Shown piece by piece: positions 15,262 to 23,167 of a DNA stretch of 62,937 nucleotides. The notes below the pieces were generated by a model that ran no database searches, was not told where the DNA came from, and saw only the letters and a list, made by a program, of their open reading frames with translations. Origin of the DNA: Solirubrobacterales bacterium (GTDB lineage Bacteria > Actinomycetota > Thermoleophilia > Solirubrobacterales > Solirubrobacteraceae); NCBI GenBank assembly GCA_003132505.1, contig PKXY01000009.1, positions 1-62,937 on the forward strand, given 5' to 3'. Each line of letters starts with the position of its first letter. Position 1 is the first letter of the stretch. The position numbers and the translations under genes are program-made.

Positions 15262-16221
15262 ATGCAGTCTCCCAGCACCCGCAAGCTCAGGACCAGGTTC
15301 ACGGTTGCCGCGGCCGCGATTGCGCTCGCGGCAACCGTCTCAGGTTGCGGGCTCGGCGCCGGCAAGACACCGAGCGGTTCCGCGCTGCTCGTGACGCAGA
15401 ACTTCGGCGCGCAGACGATCGCGCAGGCCAGCAAGCCGAAGGTAGTCGGCGCTGACACCGTGATGCGGCTGCTCGAGCGCAACGCGGCAGTTACGACGCG
15501 TTACGGCGGCGGTTTCGTCGAATCGATCGACGGCCATTCGGGCGGCAGCGAGGATGGCCAGCCGGACGACTGGTTCTTCTACGTGAACGGTGTGCAGGCC
15601 GGGAAGGGGGCGGCGGCGACGAAGGTTCACAGCGGCGATCACATCTGGTGGGACCGCCACATCTGGGCCGCCACCGAGAGCATCCCGGCGGTCGTCGGCG
15701 CCTACCCAGAGCCGTTCATCGACGGCTACGGCGGCACCCGCTACCCGACGCGCATCGAGTGCACGCAGACCGGCTCGAAGGCCTGCAAGGGCGTCTACAA
15801 CGCGATCGCCGGCTACGGCGTCATCGAAGGCCTCGGCTGCCTCGACTGCGCCGAGTACAACATGTCGCTGCGCGTCCTCGTCGGGCCGTACTCGACGCTG
15901 GTTGACGACGCGACCGCCGACCTGCTCGAGCAGGGGCCGTCAACGAGCGGCGTCTATGCACGCTTCATCGACGGCGGGCGAAAGCTCGAGCTGCTCAACC
16001 AGGTCGGCGGGATCGCGAAGACGCTCGGGCCGGGCACCGGCCTCGTCGCCGCGACGCGGCTGCGCGGCGCGCCACCGGTCTGGTTCGTGACCGGAACGGA
16101 CGCCGCCGGGGTCGCCGCCGCCGAAGCCGCGTTCACCGCCGGCACGCTCGACGGGCACTTCGCCATCGCGGTCGCCAACTACGTCGCCGAGCCGCTGCCG
16201 CTCACATCCGCTGTGCCGTGA
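15262..16221 (+). CDS. DUF4430 lipoprotein of the B12 operon
   Basis: This 319-residue lipoprotein has lipobox VSGC with the lipidated Cys29. A DUF4430 domain at about 40-135 is clear (DWFFYVNGVQAG, then VHSGDHIWWDRH). The beta domain of transcobalamin has the same Y/W-x-F-x-N-G hairpin. The remaining 180 residues form a domain not recognised here. It has four cysteines in two pairs (IECTQTGSKACKG and GLGCLDCAEY), probably disulfides, and a C-terminal VAATRLRGAPPVWFVTGTD segment. It would sit on the outer face of the membrane beside the ECF importer. It starts 8 bp after the previous gene and overlaps the next by 4 bp. Confidence 0.82.
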   Translation: MQSPSTRKLRTRFTVAAAAIALAATVSGCGLGAGKTPSGSALLVTQNFGAQTIAQASKPKVVGADTVMRLLERNAAVTTRYGGGFVESIDGHSGGSEDGQPDDWFFYVNGVQAGKGAAATKVHSGDHIWWDRHIWAATESIPAVVGAYPEPFIDGYGGTRYPTRIECTQTGSKACKGVYNAIAGYGVIEGLGCLDCAEYNMSLRVLVGPYSTLVDDATADLLEQGPSTSGVYARFIDGGRKLELLNQVGGIAKTLGPGTGLVAATRLRGAPPVWFVTGTDAAGVAAAEAAFTAGTLDGHFAIAVANYVAEPLPLTSAVP

Positions 16222-17078
16222 GCTACCTGCGTCGGTCGAGTCCGCTGCACGCGGCGCGCGCGAGCATCGCCGCCGCCTACTGTGCGGCGCTGATCCTCGC
16301 GGCGCTGCTGACGAAGCAACCACTGATATTGGGCGCGATCGGCCTCGCGACCGCGCTCGCTGCGGCCGGCGCCGGGGTCGGGCGGCGCGTTGCGCGCTCG
16401 CTCTACTTCTCGGGACCGATGGTGGTGCTCGTGGTGGTGGTGAACGCGCTCGTCTCGCGCAACGGCCTGACCGTGCTCGCCCGCTTCGGTGACTGGGGGC
16501 CGCTCGGCCAGGTCGATCCGACGCTCGAAGCCGTTTGCTACGGCGTCGTCATCGGTCTCGAGCTGGGGGTGATAGTCGCGGTCTGCGCGCTCGCGAGCGC
16601 CACCGTCGACCCGGACGAGGTTCTGCGCTCGTTGCGGCGCGTGTCGTTCAGCTCGGCCCTGACCGCGACGCTCGCGACGCGGATGGTGCCGCTGCTGGCG
16701 GCCGATGCGCAGCGGATCGGTGAGGCGCAGCGCTCGCGCGTCAACGGTGCATCGCGCGGGGCGATCATGCGCGCGATCACGACGAACGCGCTCGACCGGG
16801 CGCTCGACGTCGCGGCGACGCTCGAGGTGCGGGGTTATGGGGCTGCGCGCCGCCCTCCTCGGGTTGTGAGGCCGGTGTCGCGGCATGACGTGGCGTTTGG
16901 CTGTGCGGGCGGCTTGATTGCGGTGCTCGCGTGCTCGGTTTCGGCTTTGCATCTGGCTGCGTTTCGGTTCTACCCGACAGTGGTTGGGCGGTTTGGGGTG
17001 ACGCAGCTCTTGGTGGCCGCGGGGTTTGTGGTGCTGGCCGTGTTGCCGTTCTTGGAGCGGCGGGGGATCGAGCGGTGA
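16218..17078 (+). CDS. ecfT: ECF transporter transmembrane subunit EcfT
   Basis: This is a 286-residue membrane protein of the CbiQ/EcfT family, the scaffold that links the S component to the ATPases. Hydrophobic segments fill the first 130 residues. The cytoplasmic coupling helices carry the family's basic motifs: MVPLLAADAQRIGEAQRSRVN and the typical LEVRGYGAARRP. Two more membrane segments end the protein. The GTG start overlaps the stop of the lipoprotein gene (GTGA), and its own stop overlaps the ATPase start in the same way, so the three are translationally coupled. Confidence 0.92.
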   Translation: MSYLRRSSPLHAARASIAAAYCAALILAALLTKQPLILGAIGLATALAAAGAGVGRRVARSLYFSGPMVVLVVVVNALVSRNGLTVLARFGDWGPLGQVDPTLEAVCYGVVIGLELGVIVAVCALASATVDPDEVLRSLRRVSFSSALTATLATRMVPLLAADAQRIGEAQRSRVNGASRGAIMRAITTNALDRALDVAATLEVRGYGAARRPPRVVRPVSRHDVAFGCAGGLIAVLACSVSALHLAAFRFYPTVVGRFGVTQLLVAAGFVVLAVLPFLERRGIER

Positions 17079-18670
17079 GTGTGTTTGAGCTCGAGGAGGT
17101 GACGTATCGCTATCCGGAGGCGACCCTGGCGGCGCTTGACCGCGTCAGCTTGAGCGTTGGCGAGGGCGAGCTGGTGGTGCTTGCGGGACTGTCAGCTTCG
17201 GGCAAGTCGACGCTCCTGGGGATTGCGGCGGGGGTCGTGCCGCATTTTCATGGCGGCACGTTCTCGGGACGAGCGGAGGTCTGTGGCGCTGACCTGCGTG
17301 AGGCCGGGCCGGCGCAGCTTGCCGAGCACGTCGGGACGCTGTTCCAGGACCCCGAGACGCAGGTGCTGATGGCGAGCGTCCGCGCTGAGCTTGCGTTCCC
17401 GCTGGAGAACCGCGGCCACGACGCCGTTGCGGTGGCGCGCGGGGTCGAGGAGGTGGCGCTCGCGCTCGGGATCGAGGCGCTGCTAGAGCGCCAGACCGCG
17501 ACGCTTTCCGGCGGCGAGCTGCAGCGCGTCGCGTTGGGGGCTGCTCTGGCGGGCCGTCCGCGGCTGCTCTGCCTCGATGAGCCGACCTCGCAGCTCGACC
17601 CGGTCGCAGGCGATGAGCTGCTAGGACTGCTGCGCCGCCTCAACGAGGAGTGGGGGACGACGATCCTGCTCGCCGAGCATCGACTCGAGCGCTGCCTCGC
17701 CGCCGCCGATCGCGTGATTGCGCTCGAGCGTGGCCGGGTGGTCTGCGACGCGTCGCCGAGCGCGTTCCTCGACTGGGCCCACGACGCGGCGCCGTCGCTC
17801 GAGACCCCAGGGGCGCGGCTCCTCGCGTCATTCGGCCTCGAACCGCCGCCGGCAGGAGTCAAGGCCGCCCGCGCGACGCTCCGCGCGCACGGCCTGCTGC
17901 CACCCCCGGCCGAGCCCTCGTTTGCGCAACCGCCCCGCCGCCGCCGGCGCCGCGACGCTTCCCAGCCGGCGCTGCGATTCGAGCGCGTCTGGCACGAGCT
18001 GCCTGCAGGCCGCGCGATCCTCGCCGGCGTCTCCTTCGAGCTCGCGCCCGGCGAGGTCCTGGCGCTGCTCGGACGTAACGGCGCCGGCAAGTCGACGCTG
18101 CTGCGCCACGCCGCGGGCCTCCTCACCCCGACCCGAGGGAAGGTCAGTAACAGCGGCCACATCGCACTGCTCCTCCAAAACCCCGGCTCCTACCTGATCC
18201 ACGACGACGTCGGCGACGAGCTGCCGCGGGCGGAGCTGGTCTCAGCCGGCCTCGCGCAGCTGATCGGCCGGCACCCGCGCGACCTCTCCGGTGGCGAGCG
18301 CCAGCGGCTCGCGCTGGCGATCGTTGGCGGCGACGAGGCCAGCGTGCTCTGCCTCGATGAGCCGACGCGGGGGATGGACCGCCAGGCGAAGGCCGAGCTG
18401 GCGGCGCTGCTGCGCGAACGCGCCGCTGGCGGCGCTGCGGTGATCGTCGCGACCCACGACCCGGAGTTCGCGGCGAGCTTTGCGACGCGCGCGATCCTGA
18501 TGGCGGATGGGCGCGTTATCGCCGATGCGCCGCCGGCGGAGATCCTCTCGGGCGGCTGGTACTTCGCGACCGAGACGGCGCGGATCCTCGGCGGTCACGG
18601 CGGCGCGCTGACGGCGGAGCAGGGCGTCGCGGTGATTCGCGCCGATGAGGCCGCCGGGGCGCTTCGGTGA
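17075..18670 (+). CDS. ecfA: Fused double ATPase of an ECF transporter (EcfA-EcfA')
   Basis: This 531-residue protein carries two complete ABC ATPase domains in one chain. Domain 1 (1-230) has Walker A GLSASGKST, signature LSGGELQRV and Walker B LLCLDEPTSQLD. Domain 2 (about 300-510) has GRNGAGKST, LSGGERQRL and VLCLDEPTRGMD. A Pro/Arg-rich linker (about 265-295) joins them. Both sites have intact glutamates (DEPT), so both may hydrolyse ATP. In most ECF systems the two ATPases are separate genes; fusion fixes a 1:1 heterodimer. The start is GTG 17075, inside the EcfT stop. Confidence 0.93.
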   Translation: MSVFELEEVTYRYPEATLAALDRVSLSVGEGELVVLAGLSASGKSTLLGIAAGVVPHFHGGTFSGRAEVCGADLREAGPAQLAEHVGTLFQDPETQVLMASVRAELAFPLENRGHDAVAVARGVEEVALALGIEALLERQTATLSGGELQRVALGAALAGRPRLLCLDEPTSQLDPVAGDELLGLLRRLNEEWGTTILLAEHRLERCLAAADRVIALERGRVVCDASPSAFLDWAHDAAPSLETPGARLLASFGLEPPPAGVKAARATLRAHGLLPPPAEPSFAQPPRRRRRRDASQPALRFERVWHELPAGRAILAGVSFELAPGEVLALLGRNGAGKSTLLRHAAGLLTPTRGKVSNSGHIALLLQNPGSYLIHDDVGDELPRAELVSAGLAQLIGRHPRDLSGGERQRLALAIVGGDEASVLCLDEPTRGMDRQAKAELAALLRERAAGGAAVIVATHDPEFAASFATRAILMADGRVIADAPPAEILSGGWYFATETARILGGHGGALTAEQGVAVIRADEAAGALR

Positions 18671-20145
18671 GCTGGCAGCTCGCTTCTTTCACGCTCCTCG
18701 GCCTAGCGTTGATCGGCTGCTTCGCCTGGTATGAGCGCTCGCGGCCGAGTTCCCGGACGGTCGCGCTCGTCGCCACGCTCGCGGCGCTTGCGACGCTCGG
18801 GCGGATTGCGTTCGCGCCGCTCCCAGACGTCAAGCCGACGACCGACATCGTGCTGATCGCGGGCTTCGCGCTCGGCGCCGCGCCCGGTTTCGCGGTCGGC
18901 GCCATCACGGCGCTCGCCTCGAACCTGTTCTTCGGCCAGGGCCCCTGGACGCCGTGGCAGATGCTCGCCTGGGGCCTCTGCGGCATCGGCGGCGCCGCAC
19001 TGGCGCGACCGGGCTGGCGGATCCCGCGCGTCGTACTGGCAGCGATCTGCGCCGCCGCGGGCTTCGGCTACGGCTTCGTCCTCGACTTCTACACCTGGGT
19101 CGGCTACAGCGGCGAGCACACGCTCGCGCAGTACCTCTTCATCGAAGGTGAGGCGTTCCCGTTCAACCTGACCCAGGCGATCGGCAACTTCGTCTTCTGC
19201 CTCGCGTTCGGCCCGGCGCTCGTGCGGGCGCTGCAGCGCTACCGGCTGCGGCTTGATGTGCGCTTCGTCGGACTCGCTTCGCTCGTCTTCCTCGCGGTTT
19301 CCGGGGGGATTGGTGGTGGCGGGGCGGTTGCGCGCGCCGCGACGCCGAGTCGCGTGATCCGTGCCGAGATCGGATACCTGCGCCTGGCGCAAAATCGCGA
19401 TGGGGGGTGGGGGAGTGGTGTTGGCCAGCCATCGTCGCAGCTCTTCACGGCCTGGGCTGTGATCGGGCTGGCAGGCGCCGGTGTCGATCCGCGGGACGTC
19501 GCTCGGGACGGGCACACGCCGGTGGCCTGGATCGAGGACCACCCAGGCCAGCTGCAGGGCGCCGGGGATCTCGAACGGACGATCCTCGCGCTGCGGGCGG
19601 CGCACGCGCCGCCCGGCGAGCTCCTCGTCGAGCTCGAGCGCGACCAGTCGCGTGACGGCTCGCTCTCCGGGCAGACGAACCTGACCGCGTTCGCCATCCT
19701 GGCGCTTCGCGCGGCCGCAGCGCGACGGGTCGGGGCGGCCGGCGCCTGGCTCGCGCGCCAACAGAACACGGACGGCGGCTTCGGCTTCGCGCAGCGCGGC
19801 AGCGACAGCGACGTCGATGACACCGCCGCCGCCGTCGAGGCGCTGGCCGCGGCGGGCGCCGCGAAGGGCGTGATCGCGCGCGCCGTCGGCTACATCGAGC
19901 GTGCGCACAACGGCGACGGCGGATTCCCCGAGGAGCCGGGCGGCAGCTCGAACGCCCAGTCGACGGCGTGGGCTGTGCAAGCGCTCATCGCGGCCGGTGC
20001 GACGCCCTCAGGCGATGGCTACCTCGAGCGTCTCACCACAAGCTCCGGCGCGGTCGACTACGCCGCGGGTCAATCGCAGACGCCGGTCTGGGTCACCTCG
20101 CAAGCGCTCGCCGCGCTGGCCGGTCGGCCGCTGCCGATCAGCTGA
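18667..20145 (+). CDS. ECF S component fused to an external alpha/alpha-toroid
   Basis: This 492-residue fusion begins with residues 1-195, an S component with about six hydrophobic segments (TDIVLIAGFALGAAPGFAVGAITALASNLFF is typical). A further membrane segment (about 199-222) follows. Residues 225-492 are a soluble domain with prenyltransferase/squalene-cyclase repeats (QNRDGGWG, QNTDGGFGF, HNGDGGFPEE) and helix pairs such as TAWAVIGLAGAG and TAWAVQALIAAG. About 270 residues is enough for a whole alpha6/alpha6 barrel, the fold of the N-terminal domain of transcobalamin and intrinsic factor. The toroid would face outside. Cobalamin or a corrinoid is the inferred substrate, based on the riboswitch. 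The GTG start overlaps the ATPase stop. Confidence 0.87.
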   Translation: MSWQLASFTLLGLALIGCFAWYERSRPSSRTVALVATLAALATLGRIAFAPLPDVKPTTDIVLIAGFALGAAPGFAVGAITALASNLFFGQGPWTPWQMLAWGLCGIGGAALARPGWRIPRVVLAAICAAAGFGYGFVLDFYTWVGYSGEHTLAQYLFIEGEAFPFNLTQAIGNFVFCLAFGPALVRALQRYRLRLDVRFVGLASLVFLAVSGGIGGGGAVARAATPSRVIRAEIGYLRLAQNRDGGWGSGVGQPSSQLFTAWAVIGLAGAGVDPRDVARDGHTPVAWIEDHPGQLQGAGDLERTILALRAAHAPPGELLVELERDQSRDGSLSGQTNLTAFAILALRAAAARRVGAAGAWLARQQNTDGGFGFAQRGSDSDVDDTAAAVEALAAAGAAKGVIARAVGYIERAHNGDGGFPEEPGGSSNAQSTAWAVQALIAAGATPSGDGYLERLTTSSGAVDYAAGQSQTPVWVTSQALAALAGRPLPIS

Positions 20146-20258
20146 GCCGCGGGACCAGCTAGGAACCGCTTCAAAAGATTTGCAGGTGCGGATCCGGCAC
20201 GTGCGTCGCCAGCCGAGTCCTGAACGCCCCCGGGCGCACGCTCATCTTGAGAGCGGTT

Positions 20259-20987
20259 CTACGAGCGCGCGAGGTTGAGGTCGAACTCCATCGTGGCCGT
20301 GTTCTCCACGTTGACGAAGCCGCCGACGCTCGGCGCGGTCATGTTGAACAGGCCCCATGGGAAGGTGAGCGAGCCGACGGCTTGGATCTCGGAGGGCGAG
20401 AGGCGCAGCTCGACAGGGATCGTCAGCAACCGTGTCGTGCCGTGCATGTTGACGTCACCGGTCACCTTGACGTCGACGACTTTCCCGCTCAGCGCTGCCG
20501 TGGGCAGCGTCAGATCGCGTGTCAGCCGGAACGACGCCTTCGGGTAGGTCGCGCTCTGGATACCGATCGTGTGGATGTGCGCGTCGCGCATCGACTCGTT
20601 GCTCTTGAGCGAGTAGACGTTGATGACGAACGAGGCCGCAGTCACGGTGAGGCTGGCGGCCGACTTGGTGAACGTCGCGCCGCCGCTGATCTGCGAGGTG
20701 CGCCCGACCGCGTCGTCGAGCGCCGGCAGGAACGCAAGCTTCTCGCGCACGCGGTAGCCGGCGCGTGATCCGGGCGCGATCGTCCAGCTCCCGACGAGAC
20801 CGCTGCCTGATCCGACAGATACCGCGTGGTGCTTCGAGCCGAGCGAGAACGCCGGCGGCGAGGAGGTCGGGAACAGGACGAAGTAGATGAACGCGAAGCC
20901 GCCGATCGCCACCGCGACGATGACGGCGCCGATCGCCGCCATGACACCTCTCCTGGTTTTGGGAAGCCCGATCCGTGCCATGGCCAT
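20259..20987 (-). CDS. YceI-like domain protein with N-terminal membrane anchor
   Basis: This 242-residue protein has a basic N-terminus and one membrane segment (VMAAIGAVIVAVAIGGFAFIYF split around residue 25), then a YceI-type lipocalin-like beta barrel (VGSWTIAPGSRAGYRVREKLAF, GGATFTKSAASLTVTAASF, DVNMHGTTRLLTIPVELRL). YceI proteins bind isoprenoid-type lipids in a hydrophobic barrel outside the cytoplasm. The start is not settled. ATG 20987 keeps positive charges before the anchor, but ATG 20942 has the better AGGAG site and would remove them. The gene faces the B12 operon and is not part of it. Confidence 0.85.
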   Translation of the reverse strand: MAMARIGLPKTRRGVMAAIGAVIVAVAIGGFAFIYFVLFPTSSPPAFSLGSKHHAVSVGSGSGLVGSWTIAPGSRAGYRVREKLAFLPALDDAVGRTSQISGGATFTKSAASLTVTAASFVINVYSLKSNESMRDAHIHTIGIQSATYPKASFRLTRDLTLPTAALSGKVVDVKVTGDVNMHGTTRLLTIPVELRLSPSEIQAVGSLTFPWGLFNMTAPSVGGFVNVENTATMEFDLNLARS

Positions 20988-21076
20988 CGATCTTTGCCAG
21001 CGCTGCCGGTCCAATCGTGAATCCCGAGCATAAATTCGTCCCAAGCCTCGGCTAAGCGCTGTCTGAGACTAGCCGT

Positions 21077-21082
21077 TAGGTT
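21077..21082 (+). promoter_or_regulatory. -10 element of a leaderless promoter
   Basis: TAGGTT lies 7 nt before GTG 21090, which supports that codon as the start of the DUF998 gene. Confidence 0.45.
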
Positions 21083-21089
21083 GCCGATC

Positions 21090-21695
21090 GTGACGACGCT
21101 CGCCGGAGTGATCGCGCTCGTGGCGCTTGGCACAGTCATCGCGAGCCTTGGCTACCTTCACCTCGCGCCGACCGGTCTCTCGCCGGTTCGCAACGCCGTC
21201 AGCCAGTACGGGATCACGCCGTTTCGGGCCGGCTACCGTGTCGCGACGATCGCGTTCGCACTCGCAGCCCTGGCGCTGGCGCTCGGCCTGCACCGTGCGC
21301 TGCGGGGCAACGGGCACCTGCGCCTCGTGATCGCGCTGCTGATCGTCCTTGCGATCGCCCGCGCGCTGATCAGCTGGTTTCCGATGGACGCGCCCGGAAC
21401 GCCGAGGACCACGACAGGAGGCCGCCACGGGCTTCTCGCGATCGCGGCGTTCGGGGCCGCGACGATCGCCGCATTCAGACTCGGCAGCGCCCTCTCCCAC
21501 GGCATGCACTGGCGCTCGCTCGCGGCGGTCTCGACCGCGCTCGGCTGGGCGATGCTCGTGTGCCTGCTTGCGATGGCGCTTGGGCGCGGCGTGCCGGCGC
21601 TGCGCGCGCGCTTCGGCGCGATCGAGCGCGCCTTTTACCTCTCCGCAATCGCCTGGTTTGCGGTCTTTGGCGTGGCCTGCGTGGCCGGCGCCTGA
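21090..21695 (+). CDS. DUF998 integral membrane protein
   Basis: This is a roughly 201-residue protein with about six hydrophobic segments. It shows the family's YLHLAPTGLSPVRNAVSQYG motif after TM1, a GYRVATIAFALAAL segment and a PMDAPGTPRTTTGGRHGLLAI loop. DUF998 proteins have no assigned reaction. The GTG at 21090 was preferred to an in-frame TTG at 21081 because a -10 element lies 7 nt before it. The next gene on the strand, pntAA, has its own promoter 22 bp downstream of the stop. Confidence 0.82.
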   Translation: MTTLAGVIALVALGTVIASLGYLHLAPTGLSPVRNAVSQYGITPFRAGYRVATIAFALAALALALGLHRALRGNGHLRLVIALLIVLAIARALISWFPMDAPGTPRTTTGGRHGLLAIAAFGAATIAAFRLGSALSHGMHWRSLAAVSTALGWAMLVCLLAMALGRGVPALRARFGAIERAFYLSAIAWFAVFGVACVAGA

Positions 21696-21717
21696 GCCGA
21701 CGGCACGTTCTGAGCAA

Positions 21718-21723
21718 TAAGGT
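21718..21723 (+). promoter_or_regulatory. -10 element of the pnt operon
   Basis: TAAGGT lies 8 nt before ATG 21732, so the first mRNA base is probably at or near the start codon (leaderless). Confidence 0.5.
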
Positions 21724-21731
21724 TCCCGTCG

Positions 21732-22859
21732 ATGCTGGTCGGTGTGCCGAAGGAGACGGCCGAGGGGGAGCGTCGAGTGGCGCTTGTCCCTGAGGTGGTG
21801 CGCCGTCTCAGCGGGCATGGCGTCGAGGTGGTCGTCGAAGCCGGCGCCGGCGCCGGCGCGATGATCCCCGACGCCCTGTATGAGCAGGCGGGCGCGAGTG
21901 TCGCGGGCGCGGCTGAGGTGTGGGCGGCGCCGGTGGTTGCGAAGGTCGCGCCGCCGAGCAGTGAGGAGGTTGCACAGCTGAAGGCGGGCGGTGTGCTGAT
22001 CGCGTTCCTGGCGCCGCTTTCGAACGCGGAGTCGACGCAGGCTCTCGCTAAGGCGGGGGTGACGGCGTTTGCGATGGAGGCGATACCGCGCATCTCGCGC
22101 GCCCAGGCGATGGATGCGCTGTCCTCGCAGAGCAACGTCGCGGGCTACCGCGCGGCGCTGCTCGGCGCGGAGCATCTCGGCCGGTTCTTTCCGATGCTGA
22201 TGACCGCCGCCGGCACGATCCCGCCGGCGAAAGTGCTCGTCCTCGGCGCCGGCGTCGCGGGCCTCCAGGCGCTTGCGACGGCGCGCCGGCTCGGGGCGCA
22301 GACGACCGGCTATGACGTGCGGCCCGAGGTCGCCGAGCAGGTGCGCTCGCTCGGTGCGAACTGGCTCGATCTCGGGATCGAGGCGGCGGGGGAGGGCGGC
22401 TACGCGCGCGAGCTGACCGATCAAGAGAAGGCCGCGCAGCAGCAGGCTCTGACCGACGCGATCAAGGGCTTCGACGTCGTCATCACGACCGCGCTCGTGC
22501 CGGGGCGGCCGGCGCCGAAGCTGGTCACCGCCGAAGCCGTCGAAGGCATGAAACCGGGCTCGGTGATCATCGACCTCGCAGGCGAGACGGGCGGCAACTG
22601 CGAGCTGACGACGCCCGGCGAGACGACTGTCGAGCACGACGTGACGATCGCCTCGCCGCTCAACCTGCCGGCGGCGATGCCCGAGCACGCCTCGCAGCTC
22701 TACGCGCGCAACGTCCAAGCGCTGCTCGAGCTGATGCTCGACGAGGAGGGCGCGCTGAAGCTCGACTTCGACGACGAAATCATCGCCGGCGCCTGCATCA
22801 CGCGCGACGGCGAGATCGTCAACGCGGGCGCAAAAGCCCTCGTGGAAGGCTCACGCTGA
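21732..22859 (+). CDS. pntAA: NAD(P) transhydrogenase subunit alpha, NAD-binding part
   Basis: This 375-residue domain I of the proton-translocating transhydrogenase binds NAD(H) on the cytoplasmic side. Motifs are MLVGVPKETAEGERRVAL at the N-terminus, NVAGYRAALLGAEHLG, the Rossmann loop VLVLGAGVAGLQAL (about 172-185) and IDLAGETGGNCELT. The complex moves hydride between NADH and NADP+ using the proton gradient and supplies NADPH. Alpha is split into two genes here, as in many actinobacteria and alphaproteobacteria. The start lies 8 nt after a -10 element. The stop overlaps the pntAB start (TGATG). Confidence 0.95.
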   Translation: MLVGVPKETAEGERRVALVPEVVRRLSGHGVEVVVEAGAGAGAMIPDALYEQAGASVAGAAEVWAAPVVAKVAPPSSEEVAQLKAGGVLIAFLAPLSNAESTQALAKAGVTAFAMEAIPRISRAQAMDALSSQSNVAGYRAALLGAEHLGRFFPMLMTAAGTIPPAKVLVLGAGVAGLQALATARRLGAQTTGYDVRPEVAEQVRSLGANWLDLGIEAAGEGGYARELTDQEKAAQQQALTDAIKGFDVVITTALVPGRPAPKLVTAEAVEGMKPGSVIIDLAGETGGNCELTTPGETTVEHDVTIASPLNLPAAMPEHASQLYARNVQALLELMLDEEGALKLDFDDEIIAGACITRDGEIVNAGAKALVEGSR

Positions 22860-23167
22860 TGCTCCTCACCAACCTCACGATCCTCGTGCTCGCCGGCTTC
22901 GTCGGCTTCGCCGTGATCTCGAAGGTGCCGAACACGCTGCACACGCCGCTGATGAGCGGCACCAACGCGATCCACGGCATCGTCCTGCTCGGCGGCCTGC
23001 TCGTGATCGGCCTGTCGGGCAACTCGGCCTTCAACAAGGTCATCCTCGTCATCGCGATCGCCTTCGGCACGATCAACATCGTCGGCGGTTTCCTCGTCAC
23101 CGACCGCATGCTCGAGATGTTCAAACGCAAGCCCGAGCCGCCCGCGAAGGACGGTGAGGAGAAGTGA
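22859..23167 (+). CDS. pntAB: NAD(P) transhydrogenase subunit alpha, membrane part
   Basis: This is the 102-residue membrane part of the alpha subunit, with three hydrophobic segments and the conserved KVPNTLHTPLMSGTNAIHGI and GTINIVGGFLVTDRML. It forms half of the proton channel of domain II with PntB. It is translationally coupled on both sides: TGATG with pntAA and GTGA with pntB. A short charged tail (KRKPEPPAKDGEEK) ends the protein. Confidence 0.95.
   Translation: MLLTNLTILVLAGFVGFAVISKVPNTLHTPLMSGTNAIHGIVLLGGLLVIGLSGNSAFNKVILVIAIAFGTINIVGGFLVTDRMLEMFKRKPEPPAKDGEEK

Noticed and set aside
18703..19980. Long open frame on the minus strand, 425 codons
   Set aside because: It lies opposite the S component-toroid gene, has an Arg/Asp-rich low-complexity translation and no family features. 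It is a GC-driven shadow frame.
21069..22718. Minus-strand open frame of 549 codons opposite DUF998 and pntAA
   Set aside because: The translation is Arg/His/Asp-rich and matches nothing, while both plus-strand genes are clear families.
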